Below are positions 1 through 7,601 of a DNA stretch of 28,266 nt, one piece after another (the first letter of the stretch is position 1; every line of letters begins with the position of its first letter). The notes below the pieces were generated by a model. It saw only the letters and a program-made list of their open reading frames with translations, made no database searches and had not been told where the DNA came from. This DNA comes from Pseudomonadota bacterium (GTDB lineage: Bacteria > Pseudomonadota > Gammaproteobacteria > Burkholderiales > Burkholderiaceae). The translations under genes and the position numbers were made by a program. The DNA lies in NCBI GenBank assembly GCA_023441105.1, contig JAEZQX010000196.1, positions 1 through 28,266 on the forward strand, given 5' to 3'.

Positions 1-21
1 ATCAGTGCCGGTTCCGACTCG

Positions 22-960
22 TCACGGCTGGTCGTCGTGGTCGCAGCCGTGGTGGACGTCGTCGTGGGCGTGGTCGTGGTCGTGGTCGTCCGCATGAGCA
101 TGACCACGGGCCGGAGCTTGTCCATGAACGTGCTCATGGTCATGGTCGTGGCCATGCGCAGGTTCATCGCCATGCGCATGTTCATGGCGGTGACCATGCT
201 CATGAGCGCTGGCTTGAGCTGCACCTGGCTGCTCGGCATGGTGATGGTGCGGGTCCTCGTCCACCCCATGCTCCAGGTCATGCAGCTCCTGGTGCAACAG
301 CTCGTCCGAAAGCTTCAACGAGAGCTTGTCGAGGCTCGCCAACGGACCTGCTTGCAGCCCGGTCTCGAGCGCAGCTTTCTCCACTTGTGCAGCGGCCACG
401 CCCTCGCCGACCAGCGCCATCGCCTCGTTGAAGAAGCTCTGCGCAACCCTGGTCGTGAAGAAGCCCGGTGCGTCGTTCACCACCAGCGACCTGCCGCCAA
501 GCCGGGCGATCAACTGGACAAGAATGTCCACGGTCTCAGCTGAGGACCCTGGCGTTCGGATCACTTCGACGATCGGCTTCCCATCGCCGGCGGTGTTCAA
601 GCCAAGGGCTGCGAAGTTCGATGGTCGCCTGAGCGCGGCCGACAGGGAGCCGACGCTCCGGTGACCGGCGATCGCCGCCATGATGGCGGAATCTGGAAGG
701 GCGGCTTCGAGCTCGCGGAGCAGGTGGGTTCGCCCGTTGCCTCGACGCTCGCGGGCATCGATCAGGAGAGAGCAACCAGCGAGATCGGCAGCGGCGCGAC
801 CCGCCGCGGCGTCGTCAGCCGGCGGCGACATCACCCGGATCGATACGTCGGTGCCGGCGCAGAGTTTCTCGATCCGGCTGGCTTCTTCCGCCGAACCCAG
901 GACCACGATGGACGCGCCGTGACTGGAAGCGGATTTGGAAAGGACGGAAGTATTGCCCAT
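22..960 (-). CDS. Degenerate 3-hydroxyacyl-CoA dehydrogenase-like protein with His-rich tail
   Basis: The middle of the protein matches the 3-hydroxyacyl-CoA dehydrogenase fold. An IVEVIRTPGSSAETV stretch is followed by LVVNDAPGFFTTRVAQSFFNEAMAL, the junction between the NAD-binding and C-terminal helical domains in FadB/FadJ-type enzymes. Key catalytic features are lost. The N-terminal GxGxxG loop reads VLGSAEEA, and the family HFFNP segment carrying the catalytic His reads GLNTAGDG. The last 90 or so residues hold about 28 His in HxH/DxH runs plus one Cys, a tail resembling the metal-storage tails of UreE- or HypB-like proteins. Dehydrogenase activity is unlikely, and metal binding or a scaffold role is inferred. 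I chose the ATG at 960, with AGGGA upstream, over an in-frame TTG at 1005 that has no ribosome site. No metal-transport gene lies nearby to support a function. Confidence 0.75.
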   Translation of the reverse strand: MGNTSVLSKSASSHGASIVVLGSAEEASRIEKLCAGTDVSIRVMSPPADDAAAGRAAADLAGCSLLIDARERRGNGRTHLLRELEAALPDSAIMAAIAGHRSVGSLSAALRRPSNFAALGLNTAGDGKPIVEVIRTPGSSAETVDILVQLIARLGGRSLVVNDAPGFFTTRVAQSFFNEAMALVGEGVAAAQVEKAALETGLQAGPLASLDKLSLKLSDELLHQELHDLEHGVDEDPHHHHAEQPGAAQASAHEHGHRHEHAHGDEPAHGHDHDHEHVHGQAPARGHAHADDHDHDHAHDDVHHGCDHDDQP

Positions 961-1281
961 GACATCCCTGGATCGCGGTTTCTCGGATGCTCCGCCGACC
1001 GACAAGAGCGGCAGGCTCGCGACGGAAGCAGTTCCTGACGGTTGATGATACCGTCGCTGGCGGACGCCACCGGGCCGGCCACGAGGGGCGCGGCACTGTC
1101 AGTTTCGGATCCGCCGCGGGATGTGCTGGATGACGACCAATGGCGTTTTCCATCCGCGCGGGGATGCGGCGTCGGTGGGCGTCATGGCGCCCTGGCGGAT
1201 GGCGGCGGGGGCGGTTCGGCTGGTTGGATCTCGACCGCCAATCCAGTGGCCGAGCCGGGCGTCGAAGCCTTCAGGACGCCA
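961..1281. other. Intergenic region, no gene recognised
   Basis: This 321-base stretch separates two minus-strand genes, the GGDEF/EAL protein and the His-tailed protein. Open frames crossing it on both strands look like GC-rich shadows, without ribosome sites or recognisable domains. I see no clear stem-loop with a T tract. A TATCAT hexamer on the minus strand (plus 1045-1050) could be a -10 box for the downstream gene, but it has no good -35 partner. Confidence 0.5.
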
Positions 1282-4263
1282 TCAGAAGAGGGCGGTCTGG
1301 CTCGCGCTCCAGCTTGGATTGGCCGCCACCTGCTCCGGGGACAGGGAGCCCTTCAGCAGGGCCCGGACCGTCGGTTCGGTGACGAGGTCGCCGCAGCTGC
1401 CGGCGAAAAGGAGTGCCTCGGGCGCCATCGGCTTCGCCAGCGCGTATCCCTGGCCGTAGTCCACCCCGAGTTGCATGAGCGTCGCGATGACGTCCGGTTG
1501 CTCCGCCCATTCAGCGACGCAGCGCTTGCCCAGTTCGTGCGACAGCTCGACGATCATCCGGGTGATCGCGTGGTTTGCCGGATTGTGGTTGATGTCGCGC
1601 ACGAAGCTGCCGTCGATCTTGATGATGTCGGCTTCGATTTCCCGCAGGTACGTGAACGAGGTGTAGCCTGCGCCAAAGTCATCGAGGGCGACCTTGCCGC
1701 CCATGGAGTGGACCCGCTCCGAGAAGCTGCGGGTGGCGCGACGATCGGCCAGCGCGACCGTTTCCGTGATCTCGAAGCAGAGCTTTGTCATCACGTTCGG
1801 GAAGTCCGCGATCATCGCGAAGATGTTGTCCACGAAGCGGGCATCGTTCAGCGACGAGCCGCTCAGGTTGATCGTCGCGTAGTCTAGCCGCTTCAGGTGC
1901 TCGGCGTGATCGTTGAGCCAGTGCAGCGTCTTCAGGAGCACCCAGCGGTCGATCAGCGACATCTGCCCGTTGCGTTCCGCCGCGGGAATGAAGCGTCCGG
2001 GAGAGATGGTTGCGCCGTTCTCGCCCCGCATCCTCACGAGGACCTCGTAGTTCAACGTTTCGAAGGCGGAGCGGAAGGATACGATCGGCTGGTACTCGAG
2101 GAAGAAGCGCTGCGAGTTGATCTTGTCCTGCAGGTTCTCCTGCACCTTCAGCTCCTCGAGGTAACCACGCAACGCAAGGTCCTGTTTCGCCATATGAACA
2201 ACCCGGTTGCGGCCCTTCAGCTTGGCCTCCGCACAGGCCTGGGAACTGGCAGCGATGACGTCGCGGACTTCCATGTCCTCGTCGATCGGCACCAGGCCGA
2301 CGCTCACGCTGACGGTCAGCACGCGACCCGCCACCTCGACTGGCCTGCTGCTGACGGCCTGGTGCAGCCGCTTGGCACAAGCCGCCGACTCGTCCTGGTC
2401 GCAGCTGAACAGGACGATCCGGAACGAGTCGCCGATCCGCGCGATCTCATCCCCCGGCCGCAGTTCTCCCAGCAAGCGATCGCACACTGCCGCCAGCAGC
2501 AGGTCACCCACCAGGTGGCCGTACAGGTCGTTGAGCGTCTTGAACCGGTCGATGTCCAGCTCGATCAGCGCGCAAGGCTTGCCCGAGGCCGCCATCTGGA
2601 CCGCGCGCTTGACCGCGTCGTTCAATCCGCGTTGGTTGAGGGCCTTGGTCTGGACGTCGTGGTCGACGAGGCGGGCAAGGGCGTTCTCGGCGGTCACTCG
2701 GGCTGTGACATCCTGAACTGATCCCTCAAGCCCTGTTTCGGCCTGTCGCGCGGTAAATTGAAGATGACGAAGCCCCTTGGCACTCGGTGACGCCACGACG
2801 ATGGTTTTTCTACTGTCATCAGCAGCGAGCATTCCGAGAAGTGCGGCATATGCATCCGCTCCGAACAGTGACTTAGCGTTGACACGTTCTCCCTTGCGGT
2901 GCTGAGCGTCAGCAGCCAGGTCAAACGTCCTAGCAAACGCGGCATTGTGGAGCGATATCTCCCCTGAGTCTTCGATCCGAAAGAGCCCGATGGGCATAGA
3001 TTCGTAGGTGTTAGCGAGATCCCGCAGGGCGATTATCTCGGACTCCTGTGCCCTTCGACGCTCAACGCGCTCAGCAAGAAAGCGCTGCGCAACGGTGATC
3101 GCCATCAGCAAGGCACCAGCTAGCGCGCCCGTACGGACATTGAAGAAGACATGGGGCGAGTGCAGCAGTCCCGATGTGTAGGCAATCTCGCCGGCCAAGC
3201 CTGCGAATGTCACTACCCAGAAGGAGGCATACCAGCGGTGTACATTGACCGAGGACTTTCGGAGGGCGGCAACAAGGGTGCACGCGACGAATATCATTCC
3301 GATACCCGCGGTGGTCCAGATTGCAGGGTAGTAGACCGGCGACTCCCAGAAGGGGGAAAGGGCCAATAGGCTAGCGAAGGCAGCGCAGATCAGGCTAAGG
3401 ATCTTTCCTGATCGAGTGCCTGTGAGTTCTCGATCGAAGAGCGCGCCAAAAAGGAGTGCTGTGAAGAGGCAGTGCAGGGCGAGCGAGCCGCCGAGGATGA
3501 TTGGGAGAGTTGTCTCGCTAAGGGTTTCAAACAGCCAATTTGTCGCCCAGCCATCGTTTACGGAAACAGTCCTGAGCGAGGTAAATGACCAAGCGGCGAA
3601 GAGCAGGAAGGTCCTGTCTTTCGCAATGAAGGCAATCAATGCGCCAAACAACGTCAGGAAGAGCAGGATCCCTATCGCGGATCCATTGACGTATCTAGCA
3701 TAGTCTTCCGCGACTAGAAACTGCGCAGGATGCCACGCGCGGATCTTTGGTCGTCTTGCGGAGGGACTTTGAGCTTCTAATATCAGCTCAATCGGACGTG
3801 CGGTTGCGTCGGCCGGGACAGTCACTACAGATCCACGGGTCCCGCTCTTGAGTCCTAGCTGCGTGTAGACCGGTTCTTCGGTTGCACTGCTGCCCGGTTG
3901 CACTCGCCACACTTGCCACTGTGAGGCGTGCAACTTGATCAACTCAAGGATGGTTCGCTCCTCCCTAGGAGCGGCCAAGACTATCCGTACCTTAAGAAAC
4001 AGCTTCCGACCTGGGGAAGGAGCCTCTCCTTCCTGGTCGCTTTGAAAGTCTTCACCCGAGCTTGAGCTTCTCGTTATCCGGAGGTACTGCGCTATTTCGC
4101 CTCTAGAGGCTAGGCTCAACTCAAGCGTCTTCGTGGGTAGCGAGCCGACGGAACTGCTTAGCAGGGATAACAGTAGCCATAGTCCTACTCCAACCGTTCC
4201 CAGAGCCAGTGTGGCACCAAGCAGGGCAGGCACGGACTTGGCGCGTAGCTGACGGGGAACCAT
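1282..4263 (-). CDS. 7TM-PAS-GGDEF-EAL membrane c-di-GMP phosphodiesterase (degenerate GGDEF)
   Basis: The order is an N-terminal membrane segment (about 12-35), an extracytoplasmic 7TMR-DISM-like sensor region (about 40-185), a seven-helix membrane block (about 190-400), a PAS-like domain (about 405-520), GGDEF (about 545-690) and EAL (about 725-985). The cyclase signature at 610-614 reads IGDSF instead of GGDEF, so c-di-GMP synthesis is unlikely, although an RPGD (RxxD-type) motif lies just before it. The EAL domain keeps its expected residues: EVL at 740, NLS, EITET, LDDFGAGY, IKID, AEWAE and QGYALAKP. A membrane-bound phosphodiesterase is therefore the best call. The coding sequence changes from lower GC (sensor and PAS half) to high GC (GGDEF-EAL half) near base 2700. 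It lies downstream of the acyltransferase gene on the same strand, 124 bases apart with a long hairpin between. The ATG at 4263 has no strong ribosome site. Confidence 0.9.
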   Translation of the reverse strand: MVPRQLRAKSVPALLGATLALGTVGVGLWLLLSLLSSSVGSLPTKTLELSLASRGEIAQYLRITRSSSSGEDFQSDQEGEAPSPGRKLFLKVRIVLAAPREERTILELIKLHASQWQVWRVQPGSSATEEPVYTQLGLKSGTRGSVVTVPADATARPIELILEAQSPSARRPKIRAWHPAQFLVAEDYARYVNGSAIGILLFLTLFGALIAFIAKDRTFLLFAAWSFTSLRTVSVNDGWATNWLFETLSETTLPIILGGSLALHCLFTALLFGALFDRELTGTRSGKILSLICAAFASLLALSPFWESPVYYPAIWTTAGIGMIFVACTLVAALRKSSVNVHRWYASFWVVTFAGLAGEIAYTSGLLHSPHVFFNVRTGALAGALLMAITVAQRFLAERVERRRAQESEIIALRDLANTYESMPIGLFRIEDSGEISLHNAAFARTFDLAADAQHRKGERVNAKSLFGADAYAALLGMLAADDSRKTIVVASPSAKGLRHLQFTARQAETGLEGSVQDVTARVTAENALARLVDHDVQTKALNQRGLNDAVKRAVQMAASGKPCALIELDIDRFKTLNDLYGHLVGDLLLAAVCDRLLGELRPGDEIARIGDSFRIVLFSCDQDESAACAKRLHQAVSSRPVEVAGRVLTVSVSVGLVPIDEDMEVRDVIAASSQACAEAKLKGRNRVVHMAKQDLALRGYLEELKVQENLQDKINSQRFFLEYQPIVSFRSAFETLNYEVLVRMRGENGATISPGRFIPAAERNGQMSLIDRWVLLKTLHWLNDHAEHLKRLDYATINLSGSSLNDARFVDNIFAMIADFPNVMTKLCFEITETVALADRRATRSFSERVHSMGGKVALDDFGAGYTSFTYLREIEADIIKIDGSFVRDINHNPANHAITRMIVELSHELGKRCVAEWAEQPDVIATLMQLGVDYGQGYALAKPMAPEALLFAGSCGDLVTEPTVRALLKGSLSPEQVAANPSWSASQTALF

Positions 4264-4319
4264 AAGCGCTGCATGCGGATTCTTGTAGTCGACAGCGCTA
4301 GAGTAGGGGCCGCCGATGA

Positions 4320-4380
4320 GTCGCTAGTGCCTCCGACAGACAATCGGCCGCAACCCAGCGATAGGCGGCAAACTAGCGAC
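4320..4380. repeat. Long imperfect inverted repeat (hairpin) between acyltransferase and c-di-GMP genes
   Basis: GTCGCTAGT at 4320-4328 is perfectly complementary to ACTAGCGAC at 4372-4380. Pairing continues inward as GCCTCC against GGCGGC, with a two-A bulge and one mismatch, giving an arm of about 15 bp. It lies after the stop of the acyltransferase gene and before the start of the GGDEF/EAL gene, so it could be a terminator, an attenuator or an RNA-processing site. There is no T tract on either side. It lacks the conserved GTT/AAC ends of an integron attC site. Confidence 0.5.
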
Positions 4381-4387
4381 AAATCGC

Positions 4388-5158
4388 CTACAAAAGCGTT
4401 CTTTGCATGGGCAACGCGGTCGTGAAGCCATTGTGCGCCTCGATCAGGTCGATCTGACGCAGAGCGTCCCGGCTAGGCGCCGGCGTGCTGCGACTCGGAA
4501 CGCTACTCAAGCTGTTGAAGACTTCGATCTCTTCGTGGTAGGTACGGAACAGGAAGTCGTAAAGGGGGCCTCCTAGTTGCAGCGCTGTGGCCTCCGCTTT
4601 CCTCGTCTCAAGTTGGAAAAGGTTGACGGGCCTCCCATGGACTATCTCCGGATGCAACAGGTTGCTCTGCGGAAAAACAGGCTGAAAGCCCCACGGCATG
4701 TACAACTTACTGCGGACATTCCCTACAAGAAGGAGCATCCGATCAACTTGCTTGGCAACACAGATTTGAAGGAGAGCCTTGTGCAGAAGCCCCCGTGCAA
4801 TCTTCTTCGCCACGGGCGATCCGATAGCGGCCATGCGTGAAAAATAGCCCAGTCGATCATTGGCATAGGCTCGCGGCAAGTCGATCTGGGCAAGCATTTC
4901 TCGAACGCCTGGGCCAGAGTTAAGGCGGGCTGTAGCGATAATCTGGGAAGTCGTTGCATCCTCCGCCAAGAGAATCACAGGATCGACCGTCCGGTCCAAG
5001 TCCTCCTTGATGGCCACATCGCCTGCCAACCCGGTCAGACGTTCGGCATACGCTTGATACCTCACCGCGACCGCTTGCTGGATCTGCTCCTCGGTTCGAG
5101 CAATACGTATACGTAGCCTAGGTGCCGCTTCTGCTTGCGGGATGTGCGCCATGTCCAT
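4388..5158 (-). CDS. FeeM/LuxI-like GNAT-fold N-acyltransferase
   Basis: This 256-residue protein resembles N-acyl amino acid synthase (FeeM) and autoinducer-synthase-like members of the GNAT fold. An RIARTEEQIQQAVAVRYQAY opening helix is followed by an acidic EDLDRTVDP segment, the strand IIATARLN, then LGYFSRMAAI, the helix ARGLLHKALLQICVAKQVDRMLLL, and YMPWGFQPV near the acyl-CoA/ACP-binding end. Such enzymes join an acyl chain to an amine-bearing small molecule in the cytoplasm. The substrate cannot be read from the sequence. I chose ATG 5158, which has AGAGGGA about eight bases upstream, over a TTG just before it. The gene has lower GC than the bulk of the window. It is transcribed toward the c-di-GMP protein gene and away from the hybrid kinase gene, with which it shares a repeat-rich control region. 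An exosortase-associated acyltransferase is an alternative, but no PEP-CTERM gene is visible. Confidence 0.72.
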   Translation of the reverse strand: MDMAHIPQAEAAPRLRIRIARTEEQIQQAVAVRYQAYAERLTGLAGDVAIKEDLDRTVDPVILLAEDATTSQIIATARLNSGPGVREMLAQIDLPRAYANDRLGYFSRMAAIGSPVAKKIARGLLHKALLQICVAKQVDRMLLLVGNVRSKLYMPWGFQPVFPQSNLLHPEIVHGRPVNLFQLETRKAEATALQLGGPLYDFLFRTYHEEIEVFNSLSSVPSRSTPAPSRDALRQIDLIEAHNGFTTALPMQRTLL

Positions 5159-5192
5159 CAAAGATTCCCTCTTCCGTTCTTACAAAATATCG

Positions 5193-5210
5193 ATGCCACT
5201 CAACTGGCAT
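5193..5210. promoter_or_regulatory. Palindromic operator candidate upstream of acyltransferase
   Basis: ATGCCACTCAACTGGCAT is a perfect 6-6-6 inverted repeat (ATGCCA, six bases, TGGCAT). It ends 35 bases before the chosen start of the acyltransferase gene, where an activator or repressor dimer could act. Its 18-bp length resembles LuxR-type boxes, but it lacks the usual CT...AG ends. The regulator is unknown. Confidence 0.4.
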
Positions 5211-5421
5211 TCAACAAAAACACCACATCATCTGCGCGTGAGCCCGTCAGATCTGGCACTGAAAACGAGGTCTGTATGCGTCTGCTCCATCGCGACCATG
5301 CTTAGTCGCGGCGTTGGAGCAGGGAAACGCCGATGCGGTTCACGCAGAGCGCGCTGAAGAAGGCCGCTGTACGTGGCCTAGAGGCATCCTCGCGACTCAG
5401 CCTGAAGAGGGTGGGGCGAAG

Positions 5422-5445
5422 CGAAGCCAAGGAACCCTGGCTTCG
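5422..5445. repeat. Hairpin with 8-bp perfect stem
   Basis: CGAAGCCA (5422-5429) and TGGCTTCG (5438-5445) pair perfectly around an eight-base loop in the acyltransferase-kinase intergenic region. There is no T tract after it on either strand, so a simple terminator is doubtful. It could belong to an untranslated leader or a small RNA. Confidence 0.4.
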
Positions 5446-5527
5446 GAAGTTCGGGGTGGCCCGGGCTTTCAAGACTCGAGAACATCTAGGCAGTTCCGTT
5501 GATTCAGCAAAGCAACTTGCTGGCCGT

Positions 5528-5550
5528 ACTTTAGGTCTTTTGGCCTAAGT
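5528..5550. repeat. Inverted repeat in kinase upstream region
   Basis: ACTTTAGG and CCTAAGT flank an eight-base spacer, pairing over seven bases with a one-base bulge. It lies about 180 bases before the kinase start. It may be an operator half-site pair or a weak hairpin. Confidence 0.3.
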
Positions 5551-5607
5551 CATCAAGCTTGTTCGGCGAACTTGACGCCGAAACTGTCTAAGAATCCTGC
5601 ACTATTC

Positions 5608-5623
5608 CATTGGCCGGCCGATG
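5608..5623. promoter_or_regulatory. Near-perfect 16-bp palindrome upstream of hybrid kinase
   Basis: CATTGGCCGGCCGATG is self-complementary except for one pair. It lies 107 bases upstream of the chosen kinase start. Partly overlapping it, CCTGCA (5596-5601) and TGCAGG (5622-5627) form another inverted pair. It is a candidate regulator-binding site, but no regulator can be named. Confidence 0.3.
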
Positions 5624-5729
5624 CAGGCTCGATGGAGGTTGTCCCACCCAGGAAGATCTCATTTCTTGGGGCGCGAAACGGTAAGCCACGCGCAAGGTAG
5701 CCGAGTTGGGGTGCACTTTGACGGAGGTG

Positions 5730-7601
5730 ATGTTGCACTCTCCACGCGTACTTGCGGAATGGTCGGAAAGAGCAAACCGCAGGGCCATTCCGCCGTCATT
5801 CTCTGATCCTTCTGCAGAGAGGCAGTTCATCGCTGACTACCGACTTGCGGGCTTGCAGTCTGTGGTCTTTGCTTGCTCTCTCGGAATCGCCGCCTACGTG
5901 GCACTCGGAGCGGTAGAGATAGCCTTCGCGGGTTGGAATGCTGAGGCCACCTTCCGGCGGATGATCGCTGTCGCGCTTCTGGCATTCGTAGTTGTCCTAA
6001 TTGCTACGCGGCCATTCCTGGTCTTAAGGCACTACAGCCTTCTACTTGGCTCCGTTGGAGCGATCACGGTAATCGGACTGATCTCGGTGATTCACCTGCT
6101 CAGGGACGAAGATGTCAGCGTCCTCGTGAATCCTGTTTCTCTCTTAGCACTTTGGATACTGTACGGATTCGTCAGGTTGCCGTTGCACGTTGCAATCTCC
6201 GTCGGGTTGCTGGGAAGCGGCTTTTCAATGTTTGGATCCCGGCTCACGAATATGCAGGCAGCCGGAGTAAAGACTTTCATCTATCTGCTCGTTGCAAATG
6301 CAATAGGCATATTGCTGGCTCGATCGATCGAGATTCGAGAGAGAAAGCTCTTCCTACAGAAGCTCGTGGCAGAGAGTGCTCAGATTGAACTTGCGCAGAG
6401 GACAATGGACGCGGAAAACGCATCAGCAGAGAAGACTCGTCTGTTGGCTGCTGTTGCTCATGATCTTCGGCAGCCGATGCTGTCGGCAGTGCTGCATTCA
6501 GAGGTGCTGCGGCATCGACTTGATGCGGGAGATGCGTCCGCTGTTAAACGACAGGCATTGAGAGTGGAGGAATCCGTAAAGGTATTAGGTGAGACGCTTG
6601 AGCATCTACTCGTCGCTGCACGATACGATGCCGGAACGGAACCAGTAGAGATAGGCCCTGTGGCGCTCGTTCGGCTATTCCATCGTCTACGCGAAGTCTT
6701 TGACTCGCAGGCGATATCCAAGGGAATTGAGCTGCGGATTTGTGAGCCTCGCTTAGACCTCCAGATCGAAACGAATGAACAGGCGCTCTTTCGAATCCTG
6801 ATGAATCTGGTTTCGAACGCGATCAAATTCACCGAACCTAAGGGTGGCGGTGGCGGAGTGTTGGTGAAAGCTAGCGTACGAGGAAGCGTCTGTAGGATAG
6901 TCGTCGCCGATACTGGAGTAGGCATAGAGCAGAGTAATCTATCCTCGATATGGCAGCCCTTCTTCCAGGTAGGAAATGAGGAGCGTAATCGAAGCAAGGG
7001 CTTAGGCCTTGGGCTATACATCGTGCAGCAGTCAATTCGGAGGTTGAATCGCCACTCGATCTCTGTTCGTTCAAGTTCGACGCTAGGCAGCCGGTTCGTA
7101 GTTGAGGTTCCTCAGCATGTAACTGGAGGAGAAGGCGCAATTGAGCATGAATCGCTGGATGAGCCTTCACCTTTGGATGGCGATACAGACCGCTCCGTCT
7201 CCAGCCTCAAGTTGCTTCATGGGCGCCATGTCCTTTTGATCGAGGATGATAGTGAAGCGCGTAACGCGATTGAGGCGCTACTTAACGAATGGGGGCTTCA
7301 CTGTTCTAGCGGTGTTGATGCAAGTGAAGTCCTTGCAAGATCATCAACAAAGGCTCGCGGGCCCATAGACTGGATAGTTGCGGATTTTCGCCTACCGGGG
7401 CCGGGGAATGGTGTACATGTGATTACAGAAGCGCGTCGTCTACTTGGCTATGAGTCACCAGCGATTCTTGTTTCCGCAGAGGTGGATCGAGAGAGTCTGA
7501 TTGCATTGCTTCCTCCCTCCACTACATACGTTCAGAAGCCATTCGAAGCGCGTAGCCTGAGGGTCGTTCTGCTTAGGATTGCGCAAAGGTTTAGTGGTTG
7601 A
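5730..7601 (+). CDS. Membrane hybrid sensor histidine kinase with C-terminal receiver
   Basis: About 623 residues. Roughly six hydrophobic segments (about 35-190) form the membrane sensor, then come a short coiled stretch, HisKA, HATPase_c and a receiver. The phospho-accepting His is H244 in AVAHDLRQP. ATP-binding boxes are NLVSNAIKF (around 360), DTGVGI and KGLGLGLYIV. The receiver (about 500-620) begins VLLIEDD, has Asp552 in VADFRLP and the conserved Lys in QKPF. No DNA-binding output domain is attached, so phosphate must pass to another protein or act on the kinase itself. I chose ATG 5730. GGAGG at 5723-5727 is unusually close to it, and an in-frame TTG at 5733 has better spacing. Lower GC than the flanking housekeeping genes suggests shared transfer with the acyltransferase gene. 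The 3' end overlaps the convergent DnaQ/Cho gene by 11 bases. Confidence 0.9.
   Translation: MLHSPRVLAEWSERANRRAIPPSFSDPSAERQFIADYRLAGLQSVVFACSLGIAAYVALGAVEIAFAGWNAEATFRRMIAVALLAFVVVLIATRPFLVLRHYSLLLGSVGAITVIGLISVIHLLRDEDVSVLVNPVSLLALWILYGFVRLPLHVAISVGLLGSGFSMFGSRLTNMQAAGVKTFIYLLVANAIGILLARSIEIRERKLFLQKLVAESAQIELAQRTMDAENASAEKTRLLAAVAHDLRQPMLSAVLHSEVLRHRLDAGDASAVKRQALRVEESVKVLGETLEHLLVAARYDAGTEPVEIGPVALVRLFHRLREVFDSQAISKGIELRICEPRLDLQIETNEQALFRILMNLVSNAIKFTEPKGGGGGVLVKASVRGSVCRIVVADTGVGIEQSNLSSIWQPFFQVGNEERNRSKGLGLGLYIVQQSIRRLNRHSISVRSSSTLGSRFVVEVPQHVTGGEGAIEHESLDEPSPLDGDTDRSVSSLKLLHGRHVLLIEDDSEARNAIEALLNEWGLHCSSGVDASEVLARSSTKARGPIDWIVADFRLPGPGNGVHVITEARRLLGYESPAILVSAEVDRESLIALLPPSTTYVQKPFEARSLRVVLLRIAQRFSG

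Larger units (their letters stand above)
5159..5729. other. Divergent control region rich in inverted repeats
   Basis: This 571-base region separates the acyltransferase gene (minus) from the hybrid kinase gene (plus) and has markedly lower GC than most of the window. It holds at least four inverted repeats, listed separately, and no convincing gene. A short basic open frame at 5333-5548 has AGGGA before its ATG but resembles nothing I know. The region should contain promoters in both directions, but I cannot assign -35/-10 pairs with confidence. Its length is unusual for this compact sequence. Confidence 0.55.

Noticed and set aside
37..543. Plus-strand open frame rich in Val and Met
   Set aside because: It is the antisense of the His/Asp tail codons, with no ribosome site and no domain.
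1042..2721. Plus-strand open frames opposite the GGDEF/EAL gene
   Set aside because: Shadow frames of high-GC coding sequence. The minus-strand domains are unambiguous.
4320..4380. Hairpin considered as an integron attC site
   Set aside because: It lacks the conserved GTT/AAC core ends and there is no integrase in the window.
5333..5548. Basic 71-residue open frame in the acyltransferase-kinase intergenic region
   Set aside because: It has AGGGA before the ATG, but no recognisable family, and it runs through a hairpin. Kept as a possibility only.
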